Assembly: GCF_025420585.1 (NCBI RefSeq)
Contig: NZ_JAOEGB010000009.1
Location: 62,001 to 126,000, forward strand
Reading direction: 5' to 3'
Length of the DNA: 64,000 nt
From: Planotetraspora sp. A-T 1434
GTDB lineage: Bacteria > Actinomycetota > Actinomycetes > Streptosporangiales > Streptosporangiaceae
The notes under the pieces were generated by a model. The model was not told where the DNA came from, made no database searches, and saw only the letters and a program-made list of their open reading frames with translations. Of the stretch, positions 10,259-18,238 are shown piece by piece. A program made the position numbers and the translations under genes. Position 1 is the first letter of the stretch; each line of letters opens with the position of its first letter.

Positions 10259-12871
10259 TCAGCTGGTCGGGCCGTAGGCGGCGAGCTCGAAGACGCTGCC
10301 GCCGTTCCAGCTGGAGTCGGTGACGGTGATGCGGATGTAGCGGGCGTTCACCGCGCTGCCACTCAGCGAGTAGTTCGTCTGGGCGGTGGTGTAGGTGGAG
10401 GTGTGGTCGTCCAGCGTGCTCCAGTTGGCCGGTTCGCCGGAGTCGGCCGAGTACTCGATCTTGTACTTGTAGCCGTTCGACTTCTCGAAGGTCGTCACGA
10501 CCGCGGTGATCTGCTTGACCGACCCGAGGTCCACCTGGAGCCAGGACGGGTCGGGCAGCCCGGATCCCTGGGCCCATCGGCTGCTCATGGAGCCGTCGAC
10601 GGCCTTGGCCGGGGTGTAGTCGGACGAGAACTCGGAGGAGGCGGTGGCCGTCTTGCCCAGGGCGAGGTTGACGGCGCCCGGCATGGTCAGCACCACCGGC
10701 GTGCTCTCGTCCGACAGGTTGCCGGCGGTGTCACGTGCCCGGACGGTGTACGGGTAGGTGCTGCCGGGGGTCAGGCCGCTGATCCGCACGGGGGAGGACG
10801 CCCCCGCGCTGACGAGCCGGCCGTCGCGGTAGATCTCGTAGCCGGTCACGCCCGTGTCGTCGGTCGACGGGGTCCAGCTCAGGTCGGCGACCGTGGGGAG
10901 GACGGCGGACGCCTGGAGCCCCGTGGGCGCGCTCGGGGCGGTGTGGTCCGCGGACGGCTGGCCGGGGTCGAGGTCGCGGAAGGCGGGTTCGAGCCCGGCC
11001 TCGCCGGTCACGGACGCCGGGAGCGCGTCGCAGCCCGAGACCGTCGTGTTGTTCGCGACGACGTTGTTGGGGCTGCCCTGCAGGGCCGTCGTGGCGTTGT
11101 CGGTGAAGTTGTACTCCGCCGTGTTGTGCCGGGCCCCGCCGCCGTTGATCAGGAGCCACCTGACCTTGAGGCGGCAGAGCGCGTTCTCGGTGACCCGGAC
11201 GTAGCGGCTGCCCTCGTCGAGGTAGATGGGGCCGTAGCCCGTGTCTCCGACGTCGTGGATGTAGTTGCGCGAGATCACAGTGCCGGGGTCTGCGCCGAGG
11301 TGGTAAATCCCGCCGCCGTCGGACAGCTTCTTCATCACATCGTAGATCAGGTTCGTCTGAATGGTGCTGCCGATACTCGTCGTCGGCGTGTCGTAGATCG
11401 GGACGCCGGAGTTGCCCGGGTAGGACGGGTTGCCCGCCGGGTCGGTCAGCCCGAAGCCCCAGCCGATGGAGATCGCGCTGTACGGCAGGTCGTACAGCTT
11501 GTTGTGGGTGACGGAGGTCCTCGTCGTGTAGCCCACGAAGATGCCCACGGCGTCGGCGTACTCGGCGGCGACGTTCGTCACGACGTTGTCGGCGAGCGTG
11601 TTGTCCTCGGTCACCCGCCGGGGGTCGTCGGGGTGGTGGTCGCCGGCGGAGATGCCGCCGAGCTGGATGCCGGCGGAGGAGATGTCGGCGAACCGGTTGC
11701 CCTTGACCTTGGCGTCCTTGGTGCCGGCGTCGAGGTTGAGCCCGGCGGCGCCGAGCTGGGTGAAGACGTTGCGCTTGAAGGTGATGTCGCGGTCGTTCTC
11801 GAACGTCACCGCGGCGGGCGTCTTGGCCCACAGGTCACGGGTCGCGTCGAAGTTCGGGTTGTCGGCCCCGACGATGTGGAAGCCGGCCTGCACGTCGGCG
11901 TAGCCCTCGTCGGTGTTCGGCGCGAGCCAGGTGGAGTGGGAGAAGGTCAGCCCCTCGAAGCGGATGTTGTGAATCGGCGCGCTGACCGTTCCGGTGCCCT
12001 TGATCAGCGACTCCAGCTTTCCGGCCACTACGGTCACCGTGCGCGGGTCCTGGCCGGCCAGGGGCTTGTAGTAGAGGGCGTGGGCGCCCTTGTCGAGGTA
12101 CCACTCCCCGGGCTGGTCGATCAGCTCGTAGGCGTTCTCGATCCAGGTGGGCTGCTCCATGCCGATGCCGGTGTGCAGGTTGGCGTTGTGCCAGCACGGC
12201 TCCCGCACGGTGATGTCCGACCCGGTGATGGACGCCACCGGGCAGCGGAGGAGCTTCCAGTCCTTCCGGCTCACGATCTCGATGCCGGACTGGTTCTTCC
12301 AGGCGGCCATCGCCGGGTCCGACGTGGTGAACCCGGTGGCGGTCTTGGTGAACGTCGCCGGGTTGTCGGGCGTGCGGGCCCGGGTGGCGCGCTTGCCGTC
12401 CACGTAGAGCTGCCGGGTGTCGAGATCACCGGCGTCGGCGCGGTAGATGTTCTTGGCCGCGTCGTACAGCGTCCAGCCGGTGATCGTACGGCCGCCGCTG
12501 ATCACCGGGTGACGGCCGGGCAGCGCCCGGTAGATGACGTCGTGGCCGTTGGCGCCGGAATCGGCCGCGGTGAGCTCCAGCGGCCTGTCCAGCACGTATG
12601 TGCCGTCGCCGATGTGAACGACGACGTCCTGGTTCATCTGACCGTTGACGCCGCGCACGGCGTCGCGGGCGCGCTCCAGGGTCTTGAAGGGCCGGTCCCG
12701 GGTGCCGGGGCCGCCGTCGTCACCGCGTACGGAGACGTAGAAGTCGGTCGCGCCGTCCGCGCTCGCGCCCGTCGCGGTCACGGAGATGGAGGAGGGGATG
12801 AGCGGGAGAGTGACGACGGCGGAGAGGAGGAGAAGTCTCGAACGCCGCGAGAGGCGGTGCCATGGAACCAT
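10259..12871 (-). CDS. Secreted right-handed beta-helix protein with Fn3 and F5/8-type C (CBM32-like) domains
   Basis: An 870-residue extracellular protein. Residues 1-40 are a signal peptide (SRRSRLLLLSAVVTLPLIPS). Residues about 40-620 are a parallel beta-helix of the polysaccharide lyase/GH type, with many repeated N-x-F/I-x-D/N strands and a DUF1565-like opening (FYVSVRGDDGGPGTRDRPFK). A fibronectin type III domain follows at about 640-730 (APTGLQASAVLPTVADLSWT), then a C-terminal discoidin-like carbohydrate-binding domain at about 735-870. It probably binds and cuts a plant or microbial polysaccharide; the reaction cannot be fixed. It ends near the enolase/ABC sugar locus. Confidence 0.88.
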   Translation of the reverse strand: MVPWHRLSRRSRLLLLSAVVTLPLIPSSISVTATGASADGATDFYVSVRGDDGGPGTRDRPFKTLERARDAVRGVNGQMNQDVVVHIGDGTYVLDRPLELTAADSGANGHDVIYRALPGRHPVISGGRTITGWTLYDAAKNIYRADAGDLDTRQLYVDGKRATRARTPDNPATFTKTATGFTTSDPAMAAWKNQSGIEIVSRKDWKLLRCPVASITGSDITVREPCWHNANLHTGIGMEQPTWIENAYELIDQPGEWYLDKGAHALYYKPLAGQDPRTVTVVAGKLESLIKGTGTVSAPIHNIRFEGLTFSHSTWLAPNTDEGYADVQAGFHIVGADNPNFDATRDLWAKTPAAVTFENDRDITFKRNVFTQLGAAGLNLDAGTKDAKVKGNRFADISSAGIQLGGISAGDHHPDDPRRVTEDNTLADNVVTNVAAEYADAVGIFVGYTTRTSVTHNKLYDLPYSAISIGWGFGLTDPAGNPSYPGNSGVPIYDTPTTSIGSTIQTNLIYDVMKKLSDGGGIYHLGADPGTVISRNYIHDVGDTGYGPIYLDEGSRYVRVTENALCRLKVRWLLINGGGARHNTAEYNFTDNATTALQGSPNNVVANNTTVSGCDALPASVTGEAGLEPAFRDLDPGQPSADHTAPSAPTGLQASAVLPTVADLSWTPSTDDTGVTGYEIYRDGRLVSAGASSPVRISGLTPGSTYPYTVRARDTAGNLSDESTPVVLTMPGAVNLALGKTATASSEFSSDYTPAKAVDGSMSSRWAQGSGLPDPSWLQVDLGSVKQITAVVTTFEKSNGYKYKIEYSADSGEPANWSTLDDHTSTYTTAQTNYSLSGSAVNARYIRITVTDSSWNGGSVFELAAYGPTS

Positions 12872-12883
12872 CGGTTCGCCTTA

Positions 12884-12951
12884 GAGAAGGGCCCTTCGAG
12901 AAGGGCTTTGTGCAAGGGGGTTGTGAGAAGGGACAGGGGTTGTGAGAAGGG
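12884..12951. repeat. Four direct copies of GAGAAGGG in the beta-helix gene leader
   Basis: GAGAAGGG occurs at 12884, 12898, 12925 and 12944; the last two lie in a 19-base tandem duplication with core GGGGTTGTGAGAAGGG. A perfect palindrome GAAGGGCCCTTC spans 12886-12897. The repeats sit directly upstream of the beta-helix start on the minus strand and may be a regulator or RNA-structure site. Confidence 0.6.
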
Positions 12952-12968
12952 GGCGGGGTGATGGGGGC

Positions 12969-14015
12969 TCAGGCGACGGGGTCGCCGAAGCCGGGCTCGG
13001 TGGCCGCGCGGACCATGCCGTCGGCGCCGACGGAGGGGTCGGTGACGATGGGGTTTCCCCAGACCAGCGCCTCGTAGTAGGTCGTGTTGGGGATCGACAT
13101 GCACAGGTGCTGGTTGACGACGCCCATGCCGTGCACCTCGGCGCGGAGCCCGAAGCTCTCGGCCAGGTGGGCGATGCGCATGGCGCCGGTGACTCCGCCC
13201 TTGAAGATGGCGGAGGTCCGGACGTAGGTGGCGGTGCCGGAGCTGATGAAGTCGGCGATGTTCATGTGGGAGCCGTCGCTCGTCTCCCCCACCAGGAGGG
13301 GCACCGGCACCCGCTCGGCCAGCCATCGGTGGCTCGTGATGTTGAACTCCCGCATCGGCTCCTCGTACCAGAGGTAGCCGAGGTCGGAGAGCGCCCGCCC
13401 GAGCCGGACCGCGTCGGCCAGGTCGAAGCCGGCGGAGCCGTCGTACATCAGCGGGAAGCCGTCCCCGACGTGCTCGCGCAGCCTGCGCGCCAGCTCGGCG
13501 TCGCGGTCGACGTCCCCCCAGGCGTGAAGCTTGATCGCGCCGAAGCCGCGCTCGACGCACTGGTCGGCGACGTCGAGATACTCCTCGATCGACCCGTAGG
13601 TCACGGTGGACGCGTAGGCCGGGATGGCGTCGCGGAAGTTGCCGACGAGTTCGTGCACGGGCAGCCCCGCGAGCCGGCCGGCGATGTCCCACAGCGCGAC
13701 GTCGACCAGGCCGAGGAAGTACAGCGGAAACTCCTCGATCCGGTCGAGCTCCCACATGCGGTGCCAGAGCCATTCGCGGCGCAGCGCGTCCTGGCCGACC
13801 AGCTCGTCGCGGACCCGCCGCTCGACGAGATCGGCGGCGATGACGCCGCGGGGCGTGGGCGCGGAGCCCACCACTCCGTCCTCGGTGCGGATCTTCAGGA
13901 CGCCGCCGGTGCGTTCCGGCTCGGGGCCGGGCAGGCCGTCCCGCCAGTGGAGATCCGGTTGGGCGGGCAGCCGGACCAGCTCCACCCAGACGTCCCGGAT
14001 CGTGGTCCCGCTCAT
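12969..14015 (-). CDS. Mandelate racemase/muconate lactonizing-type enolase superfamily enzyme
   Basis: A 348-residue enolase-superfamily member. The N-terminal capping domain is residues 1-120. The barrel shows a catalytic Lys in GAIKLHAWGD, metal ligands in LMYDGSAGFD, LWYEEPM and LLVGETSDGS, and a late catalytic His in LRAEVHGMG. It should abstract the proton alpha to a carboxylate, most likely dehydrating a sugar acid. Its start overlaps the stop of the FadR-type regulator (ATGA at 14012-14015), and a sugar importer lies divergently, so it probably handles an acid derived from the imported sugar. The substrate is not identifiable by eye. Confidence 0.88.
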   Translation of the reverse strand: MSGTTIRDVWVELVRLPAQPDLHWRDGLPGPEPERTGGVLKIRTEDGVVGSAPTPRGVIAADLVERRVRDELVGQDALRREWLWHRMWELDRIEEFPLYFLGLVDVALWDIAGRLAGLPVHELVGNFRDAIPAYASTVTYGSIEEYLDVADQCVERGFGAIKLHAWGDVDRDAELARRLREHVGDGFPLMYDGSAGFDLADAVRLGRALSDLGYLWYEEPMREFNITSHRWLAERVPVPLLVGETSDGSHMNIADFISSGTATYVRTSAIFKGGVTGAMRIAHLAESFGLRAEVHGMGVVNQHLCMSIPNTTYYEALVWGNPIVTDPSVGADGMVRAATEPGFGDPVA

Positions 14016-14806
14016 GACTCATCCCTGGGCTCGCCGACGACGTTGAGCAGCCGGTCTCTGATCTTGCGTTCGAACTGCGCCTGCGTCGTGTCGATGTGCG
14101 CGACCATCGCGGCGGCGGCCGCCTCGGGCTCGCCGGAGGCGATGGCCTCGGCGACGGCGAGGTGCTGGCGGGCCGCGACGGTCAGCGACCCGGGCAGGTC
14201 GCCGTGGAAGAGGAGCAGGTCCGACTGCTGCGCGAAGTCCCGCAGGGTCGTGACCGCCGCCTGGAGGAACACGTTGCCGGAGGCGGCGGCGACGGCGTCG
14301 TGGAAGAGCCGGTCGAAGCGCGCGAACTCACGGTGGTCGGATCCGGGGGCGGCGTTGAGGGACTGCTCCGCCGCCTCGCGGATCGCGCGCACCTGAAGCG
14401 GGGTCGCGAGGCCGGCGGACCGGCGCGCGGTCTCTCCCTCGATGAGCCGCCGATGGTCGAACATCATGAGGACGTGTTCCAGGTTGGTCGGCTGGAAGTA
14501 GGCCACCTGTTCCTCGGCGACGGCGTTCGAGGGCACCGCGACGAAGATTCCCGCACCTTTGCGCACTTTGATCCGGCCCATCGCCGCCAGGACCTTGATG
14601 GCCTCGCGGGTGACCGACCTGCCCGACTGGAAGATCTCCGCCAGCCGCTGCTCGGTTGGAAGACGGTCTCCTGGCTGGAGCTTCTCCTCGGCGATGTAGG
14701 CCAGCAACCGTTCGGCCACGAGCTCGTAGCCGGGGCGGTAGCTCGTCGGCGCGGGAGCCGGCTCGGGCGGGGAGGCGCCCTCGTCGGGGGCGGGGCGTGG
14801 GCTCAT
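14012..14806 (-). CDS. FadR/GntR-family transcriptional regulator (FCD domain)
   Basis: A 264-residue regulator. A GntR winged helix at about 25-95 (AERLLAYIAEEKLQPGDRLP and SGRSVTREAIKVLAAMGRIK) is followed by an all-helical FCD ligand domain with conserved D/H positions (FARFDRLFHDAVAAASGN). ATG 14806 is chosen because GAGAGGA lies 5 bases upstream and no family homology extends into the open frame beyond. It should control the adjacent enolase and the divergent sugar transporter through the GATCTGAT-type inverted repeats between them. The ligand is probably the sugar or sugar acid of this locus. Confidence 0.9.
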   Translation of the reverse strand: MSPRPAPDEGASPPEPAPAPTSYRPGYELVAERLLAYIAEEKLQPGDRLPTEQRLAEIFQSGRSVTREAIKVLAAMGRIKVRKGAGIFVAVPSNAVAEEQVAYFQPTNLEHVLMMFDHRRLIEGETARRSAGLATPLQVRAIREAAEQSLNAAPGSDHREFARFDRLFHDAVAAASGNVFLQAAVTTLRDFAQQSDLLLFHGDLPGSLTVAARQHLAVAEAIASGEPEAAAAAMVAHIDTTQAQFERKIRDRLLNVVGEPRDES

Positions 14807-14835
14807 GTCGTCCTCTCGATACGGCGCCACTGGAA

Positions 14836-14848
14836 GTATCAGATCTAT
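14836..14848. promoter_or_regulatory. Operator half GTATCAGATCTAT near the regulator start
   Basis: GTATCAGATCTAT is the exact reverse complement of the 13-mer at 14983-14995 on the other side of the divergent spacer. It lies 30 bases upstream of the FadR-type regulator start. A third weaker element, AAATAG with its complement CTATTT, lies at 14883-14901. Confidence 0.72.
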
Positions 14849-14914
14849 CCGCGAGCAGCATGGCACATCAGCAACAGATTGGAAATAGACCCGATCTATT
14901 TGCCGGATCCGTCC

Positions 14915-14944
14915 TTGACATTCCGGGTAGGGCGCTCGAATACT
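14915..14944 (+). promoter_or_regulatory. Predicted promoter of the sugar ABC operon
   Basis: TTGACA (14915-14920) and AATACT (14939-14944) are separated by 18 bases, pointing toward the solute-binding-protein gene at 15039. Confidence 0.55.
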
Positions 14945-14959
14945 TACGCTCCAACAGCC

Positions 14960-14995
14960 ATCAGATCTCCATGGTGAGACCAATAGATCTGATAC
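14960..14995. promoter_or_regulatory. Inverted-repeat operator for the FadR-type regulator
   Basis: ATCAGATCT (14960-14968) and AGATCTGAT (14985-14993) form a 9-bp perfect inverted repeat 25 bases apart centre to centre, just downstream of the predicted -10. Bound regulator would block the sugar ABC operon. Confidence 0.7.
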
Positions 14996-15038
14996 ATCAC
15001 TCGGACGGCTGCGTCCCACCCGAACGAAGGGGTCCCCC

Positions 15039-16370
15039 ATGAGCAGTCGACCACGCGTCCGTGCCGTGAGCACCGCCACCACCACTGCCGGCACCGCCCT
15101 CGCCGCCGCTCTCGCGCTCGCCGCCTGCGGCACCGGCGGTGGCGGGACGGCCGCGGCGCGACCCTCCGCCGACCCGAACGCCAAGATCGTGGTCTGGGCG
15201 GACGCGACCCGCGTCCCGATGGTGCAGGAGTACCAGAAGGCGCATCCCGCCGCGAAGATCGACCTGGTCACCATCCCGAACGAGTCCGGTTACATCGAAA
15301 CCAAGGTCCAGCTGGCCAACCGGTCGGGGCGGGGCTGGCCCGACGTCGTGTTCACGGGGGAGAACATCGCGACGTTGCAGGCCAAGCCGTACGACTGGGC
15401 GGCTCCGCTGGACGGGAAGGTCAAGCAGGACGTCGTCGGCCAATTCGCCAAGAGCTCCGTCTCCAACTGCACGATCGAGGGCCACCTCTACTGCCTGCAG
15501 AACGACATCGCCCAGACCGTGCTCTGGTACGACAAGGGCCTGATGAAGCAGTTCGGCTACGCGGTGCCGAAGACCTGGAAGGAGTACCAGGAGCTCGGCG
15601 CCAAGGTGGCCGCCGACCACCCGGGATACGTGGTGGGCGCCCTCGGCGCGCACGGCATGCTGTTCACCTACTACCAGTCGAGCGGCTGCCCGATGACCGA
15701 CGCCCAGTCGAGCACCACGGTCCGCATCAACGCCACGGCGGTGGAGTGCACGCGGGTCAACGACCTGCTCCAGCCGATGCTGGACAACGGCTCGGTGTCG
15801 CGGCTCGACGAGTTCGACCCGGCGTTCGTCGCCCTCGGCACCAAGCGGAAGATTCTGATGCTTCCGTTCGCGTCGTGGGCGGGGGACTTCGCCTTCAAGC
15901 CGACCTACAAGACCCCGGCCGGCCAGCTCGCCGCTGCCCCGATGCCCACCTGGGAAGGTGAGAGCACCGGATACTCCGGCGCCGTGGGGGGCGGGGTCTG
16001 GGCCGTGGGCAAGCACGCCGCCAACCCGCAGGGCGCGGTCGACCTGATCACCTGGCTCACGACCGACGTCGGCCTGCAGAGCAAGCAGCCGACCTACCCG
16101 GCCTTCCGCCCGGCGGCCAAGGCCTGGATGGCGGGCAAGGCGAACGACCCCTACTACGCCGAGGACCCCTCGCCCGTCTTCGAGGCGCAGGCCGACCTGA
16201 TCCGCGAGAACTGGAAGTACACCCGCTACGCGGCGACGGTCATCAACGGCTACAACGAGACGGTCGCCAAGGGCATCCAGGACAAGCAGCCGCTCGCCGG
16301 CCTGCTGCCGAAGTACGCCGAGCAGCTGACCCAGGCGGCGAAGGACGCGGGTTACACGGTGGTCCAATGA
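15039..16370 (+). CDS. Sugar ABC transporter solute-binding lipoprotein
   Basis: A 443-residue extracellular solute-binding protein (family 1, maltose-binding-like). The lipoprotein signal ends in LALAAC with Cys30 as the lipidated residue. The mature part begins with the family opening KIVVWADATR and continues with VHFTGENIATL-like and FASWAGDFAF segments. It should capture a mono- or oligosaccharide outside the membrane and deliver it to the two permeases encoded next. First gene of a tightly packed operon; its stop overlaps the next start (ATGA at 16367-16370). No ATPase gene is present, so a shared MsiK-type ATPase is likely. Confidence 0.92.
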   Translation: MSSRPRVRAVSTATTTAGTALAAALALAACGTGGGGTAAARPSADPNAKIVVWADATRVPMVQEYQKAHPAAKIDLVTIPNESGYIETKVQLANRSGRGWPDVVFTGENIATLQAKPYDWAAPLDGKVKQDVVGQFAKSSVSNCTIEGHLYCLQNDIAQTVLWYDKGLMKQFGYAVPKTWKEYQELGAKVAADHPGYVVGALGAHGMLFTYYQSSGCPMTDAQSSTTVRINATAVECTRVNDLLQPMLDNGSVSRLDEFDPAFVALGTKRKILMLPFASWAGDFAFKPTYKTPAGQLAAAPMPTWEGESTGYSGAVGGGVWAVGKHAANPQGAVDLITWLTTDVGLQSKQPTYPAFRPAAKAWMAGKANDPYYAEDPSPVFEAQADLIRENWKYTRYAATVINGYNETVAKGIQDKQPLAGLLPKYAEQLTQAAKDAGYTVVQ

Positions 16371-17254
16371 CGCAGCCACGGAAGCGGCACGCCGCCCCGT
16401 ACCTGTTCCTCGCGCCATACCTGATCTTCCTCGCCGTGTTCGGCGTGGCGCCCGCCGTCTACGCGGTGTGGGTCTCGTTCGAGACCCCCGAGGCGGCCTT
16501 CGCCGGCCTCGCCAACTGGACGGCGGTCCTGGCCGACGCGCGGCTCCTGCCGTCGGTGCGGAACGTGGGAACGTACCTCGGCCTCTGGCTGCCCACCATG
16601 CTGGTGCTGGTGACCGGGCTGTCGCTGCTCGCCCACCAGCGCGGTGGGCGGCTGTCGGCGGCGAGCCGCTTCGCGTGGTACCTGCCCGGGGCCGTCACCG
16701 GTGCGGCGGCGGCCCTGCTGTGGCTGTTCATGCTCAGCCCGGGGATCAGCCCGTTCTCGCCGCTGCTGCGGCTCGCGGGCGTGTCCTCCGGAACCGATCT
16801 CCTGTCCGGGCAGGGGCTCCCCGTCGTGCTGACGGTGATGGCCACGACGGTCACCGCCGGAGGCTGGATCGTCGTGGTGTACGCCGCGCTCAACACGGTG
16901 CCCCCCGAGATCCTCGAAGCCGCACGCGTCGACGGGGCCACCGCCTGGCAGGTGACGAGGTACATCAAGCTGCGGCACATCCGGCCGCAGCTCTCCCTCA
17001 TGCTCATCTCCAGTTTCGCGTACGGCACGCAGATCTTCGTCGAGCCGCAGGTGCTGCGCTCGGCGTTCACCAGCCAGGTCAGCGAGACGTGGTCGGTGAA
17101 CCAGCTCGCCTACTTCTTCGCGACACAGCGGGGGAACTTCGGCATGGCCGCCTCCCTGTCGCTGATGCTGCTCGGGGTGGGCCTGCTGGTGGCGGCGATC
17201 GTGATCGCCAAGACCGATCTCTACGCGACCGGCGCCAGGAAGGGGGCGCGATGA
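16367..17254 (+). CDS. Sugar ABC transporter permease (MalF/UgpA-like)
   Basis: A 295-residue integral membrane protein with six predicted helices. It begins with the short cytoplasmic RKRHAAPYLFLAPYLIF helix typical of MalF-type permeases. The EAA loop, which contacts the ATPase, is ILEAARVDGATAWQVTRYIK at about 183-203. It partners the next permease and the preceding binding protein. Start and stop both overlap neighbours by four bases, indicating translational coupling. Confidence 0.93.
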   Translation: MTQPRKRHAAPYLFLAPYLIFLAVFGVAPAVYAVWVSFETPEAAFAGLANWTAVLADARLLPSVRNVGTYLGLWLPTMLVLVTGLSLLAHQRGGRLSAASRFAWYLPGAVTGAAAALLWLFMLSPGISPFSPLLRLAGVSSGTDLLSGQGLPVVLTVMATTVTAGGWIVVVYAALNTVPPEILEAARVDGATAWQVTRYIKLRHIRPQLSLMLISSFAYGTQIFVEPQVLRSAFTSQVSETWSVNQLAYFFATQRGNFGMAASLSLMLLGVGLLVAAIVIAKTDLYATGARKGAR

Positions 17255-18180
17255 CCGCGCTGCACGCGAGCACCGCCACGACGGCCGCACCGGACACCGG
17301 CTCGGGGCGACTCCCGCGCCGCGCCGGCTCGGTCGTCGGGGCGGTCGTGATGCTCGTCTCCGCCGCCGCGTTCGTCATCCCGCTGCTGTGGCTCCTGCTC
17401 GCGCCGACCCACACGCGCGACCGGCTGACCTCCGGCTCGTCGCTGACGTTCGGCTCGTTCGCCGACCTCGGCCGCTCGTGGTCCAACCTGATGACGTTCG
17501 GCGACGGGCTGGTCCTGAAGTGGCTCGCCAACTCGCTGGGCTACTCGATGGGGGCGGTGGTGCTCTCGCTGCTCATGGTGGCCCCCGCCGGATACGCCCT
17601 CGCGATGTACGACTTCCCGGGGCGGCGGCTGGTGCTGAACGCCACCCTGGTGACCATGATCATCCCGCAGGCCGCGCTGATCCTTCCGCTCTACCTGGAG
17701 ATGGTGAAGCTCCAGCTGATCGACTCCATCTGGTCGGTCGTGCTGCCGAGCGCGTTCTTCCCCTTCGGGGTCTACCTGACGTACCTGTACTACAACGACA
17801 ATCTGCCGCGCAGCCTCGTCGAGGCCGCCCGGCTGGACGGCGCGTCGGAGTGGCGGGCCTTCCTGTCCCTCGGGCTTCCGCTGGGCCGTCAGGCCCTCGG
17901 ACTCACCGGCTTCTTCTGCTTCGTACAGGCCTGGAACCAGTACTTCCTGCCGTTCGTCATGCTGTCCGACGACGGCAGGTACAACCTCCAGCTCGGCCTG
18001 CAGACCCTGATCAGCTCCACCGGCGCAGTCAACCCGTCGTACGGCGCGACGACGCTGCCGATCCACCAGCCGGAGGCGGCGCTGGCCGCGCTCATCACCG
18101 TCGGGCCGATCTTGGTGATCTTCCTCGTCGCTCAGCGCTATCTGCGGGCGGGGCAGATCGGCGGCGCCGTCAAGGGCTGA
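17251..18180 (+). CDS. Sugar ABC transporter permease (MalG/UgpE-like)
   Basis: A 309-residue membrane protein with a hydrophilic N-terminus (1-30) and six helices. The EAA loop reads LVEAARLDGASEWRAFLSLG, and AWNQYFLPFVMLSDD is the usual MalG-type late loop. It forms the heterodimeric channel with the preceding permease. Start ATG 17251 overlaps the upstream stop as ATGA. The substrate is unknown; the context (isomerase-like cupin, ROK kinase, sugar-acid dehydratase candidate) suggests a hexose or derivative. Confidence 0.93.
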   Translation: MTALHASTATTAAPDTGSGRLPRRAGSVVGAVVMLVSAAAFVIPLLWLLLAPTHTRDRLTSGSSLTFGSFADLGRSWSNLMTFGDGLVLKWLANSLGYSMGAVVLSLLMVAPAGYALAMYDFPGRRLVLNATLVTMIIPQAALILPLYLEMVKLQLIDSIWSVVLPSAFFPFGVYLTYLYYNDNLPRSLVEAARLDGASEWRAFLSLGLPLGRQALGLTGFFCFVQAWNQYFLPFVMLSDDGRYNLQLGLQTLISSTGAVNPSYGATTLPIHQPEAALAALITVGPILVIFLVAQRYLRAGQIGGAVKG

Positions 18181-18238
18181 CGAGCCCCGCACCCACCCTC
18201 TCCTAGCTTTCTCACGACCCCGAAGGTGATGTGACCCC

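Noticed and set aside
10403-12961. An 852-codon plus-strand frame opposite the beta-helix gene
   Set aside because: Low-complexity shadow with no domain; the minus-strand frame has a signal peptide and three recognisable domains.
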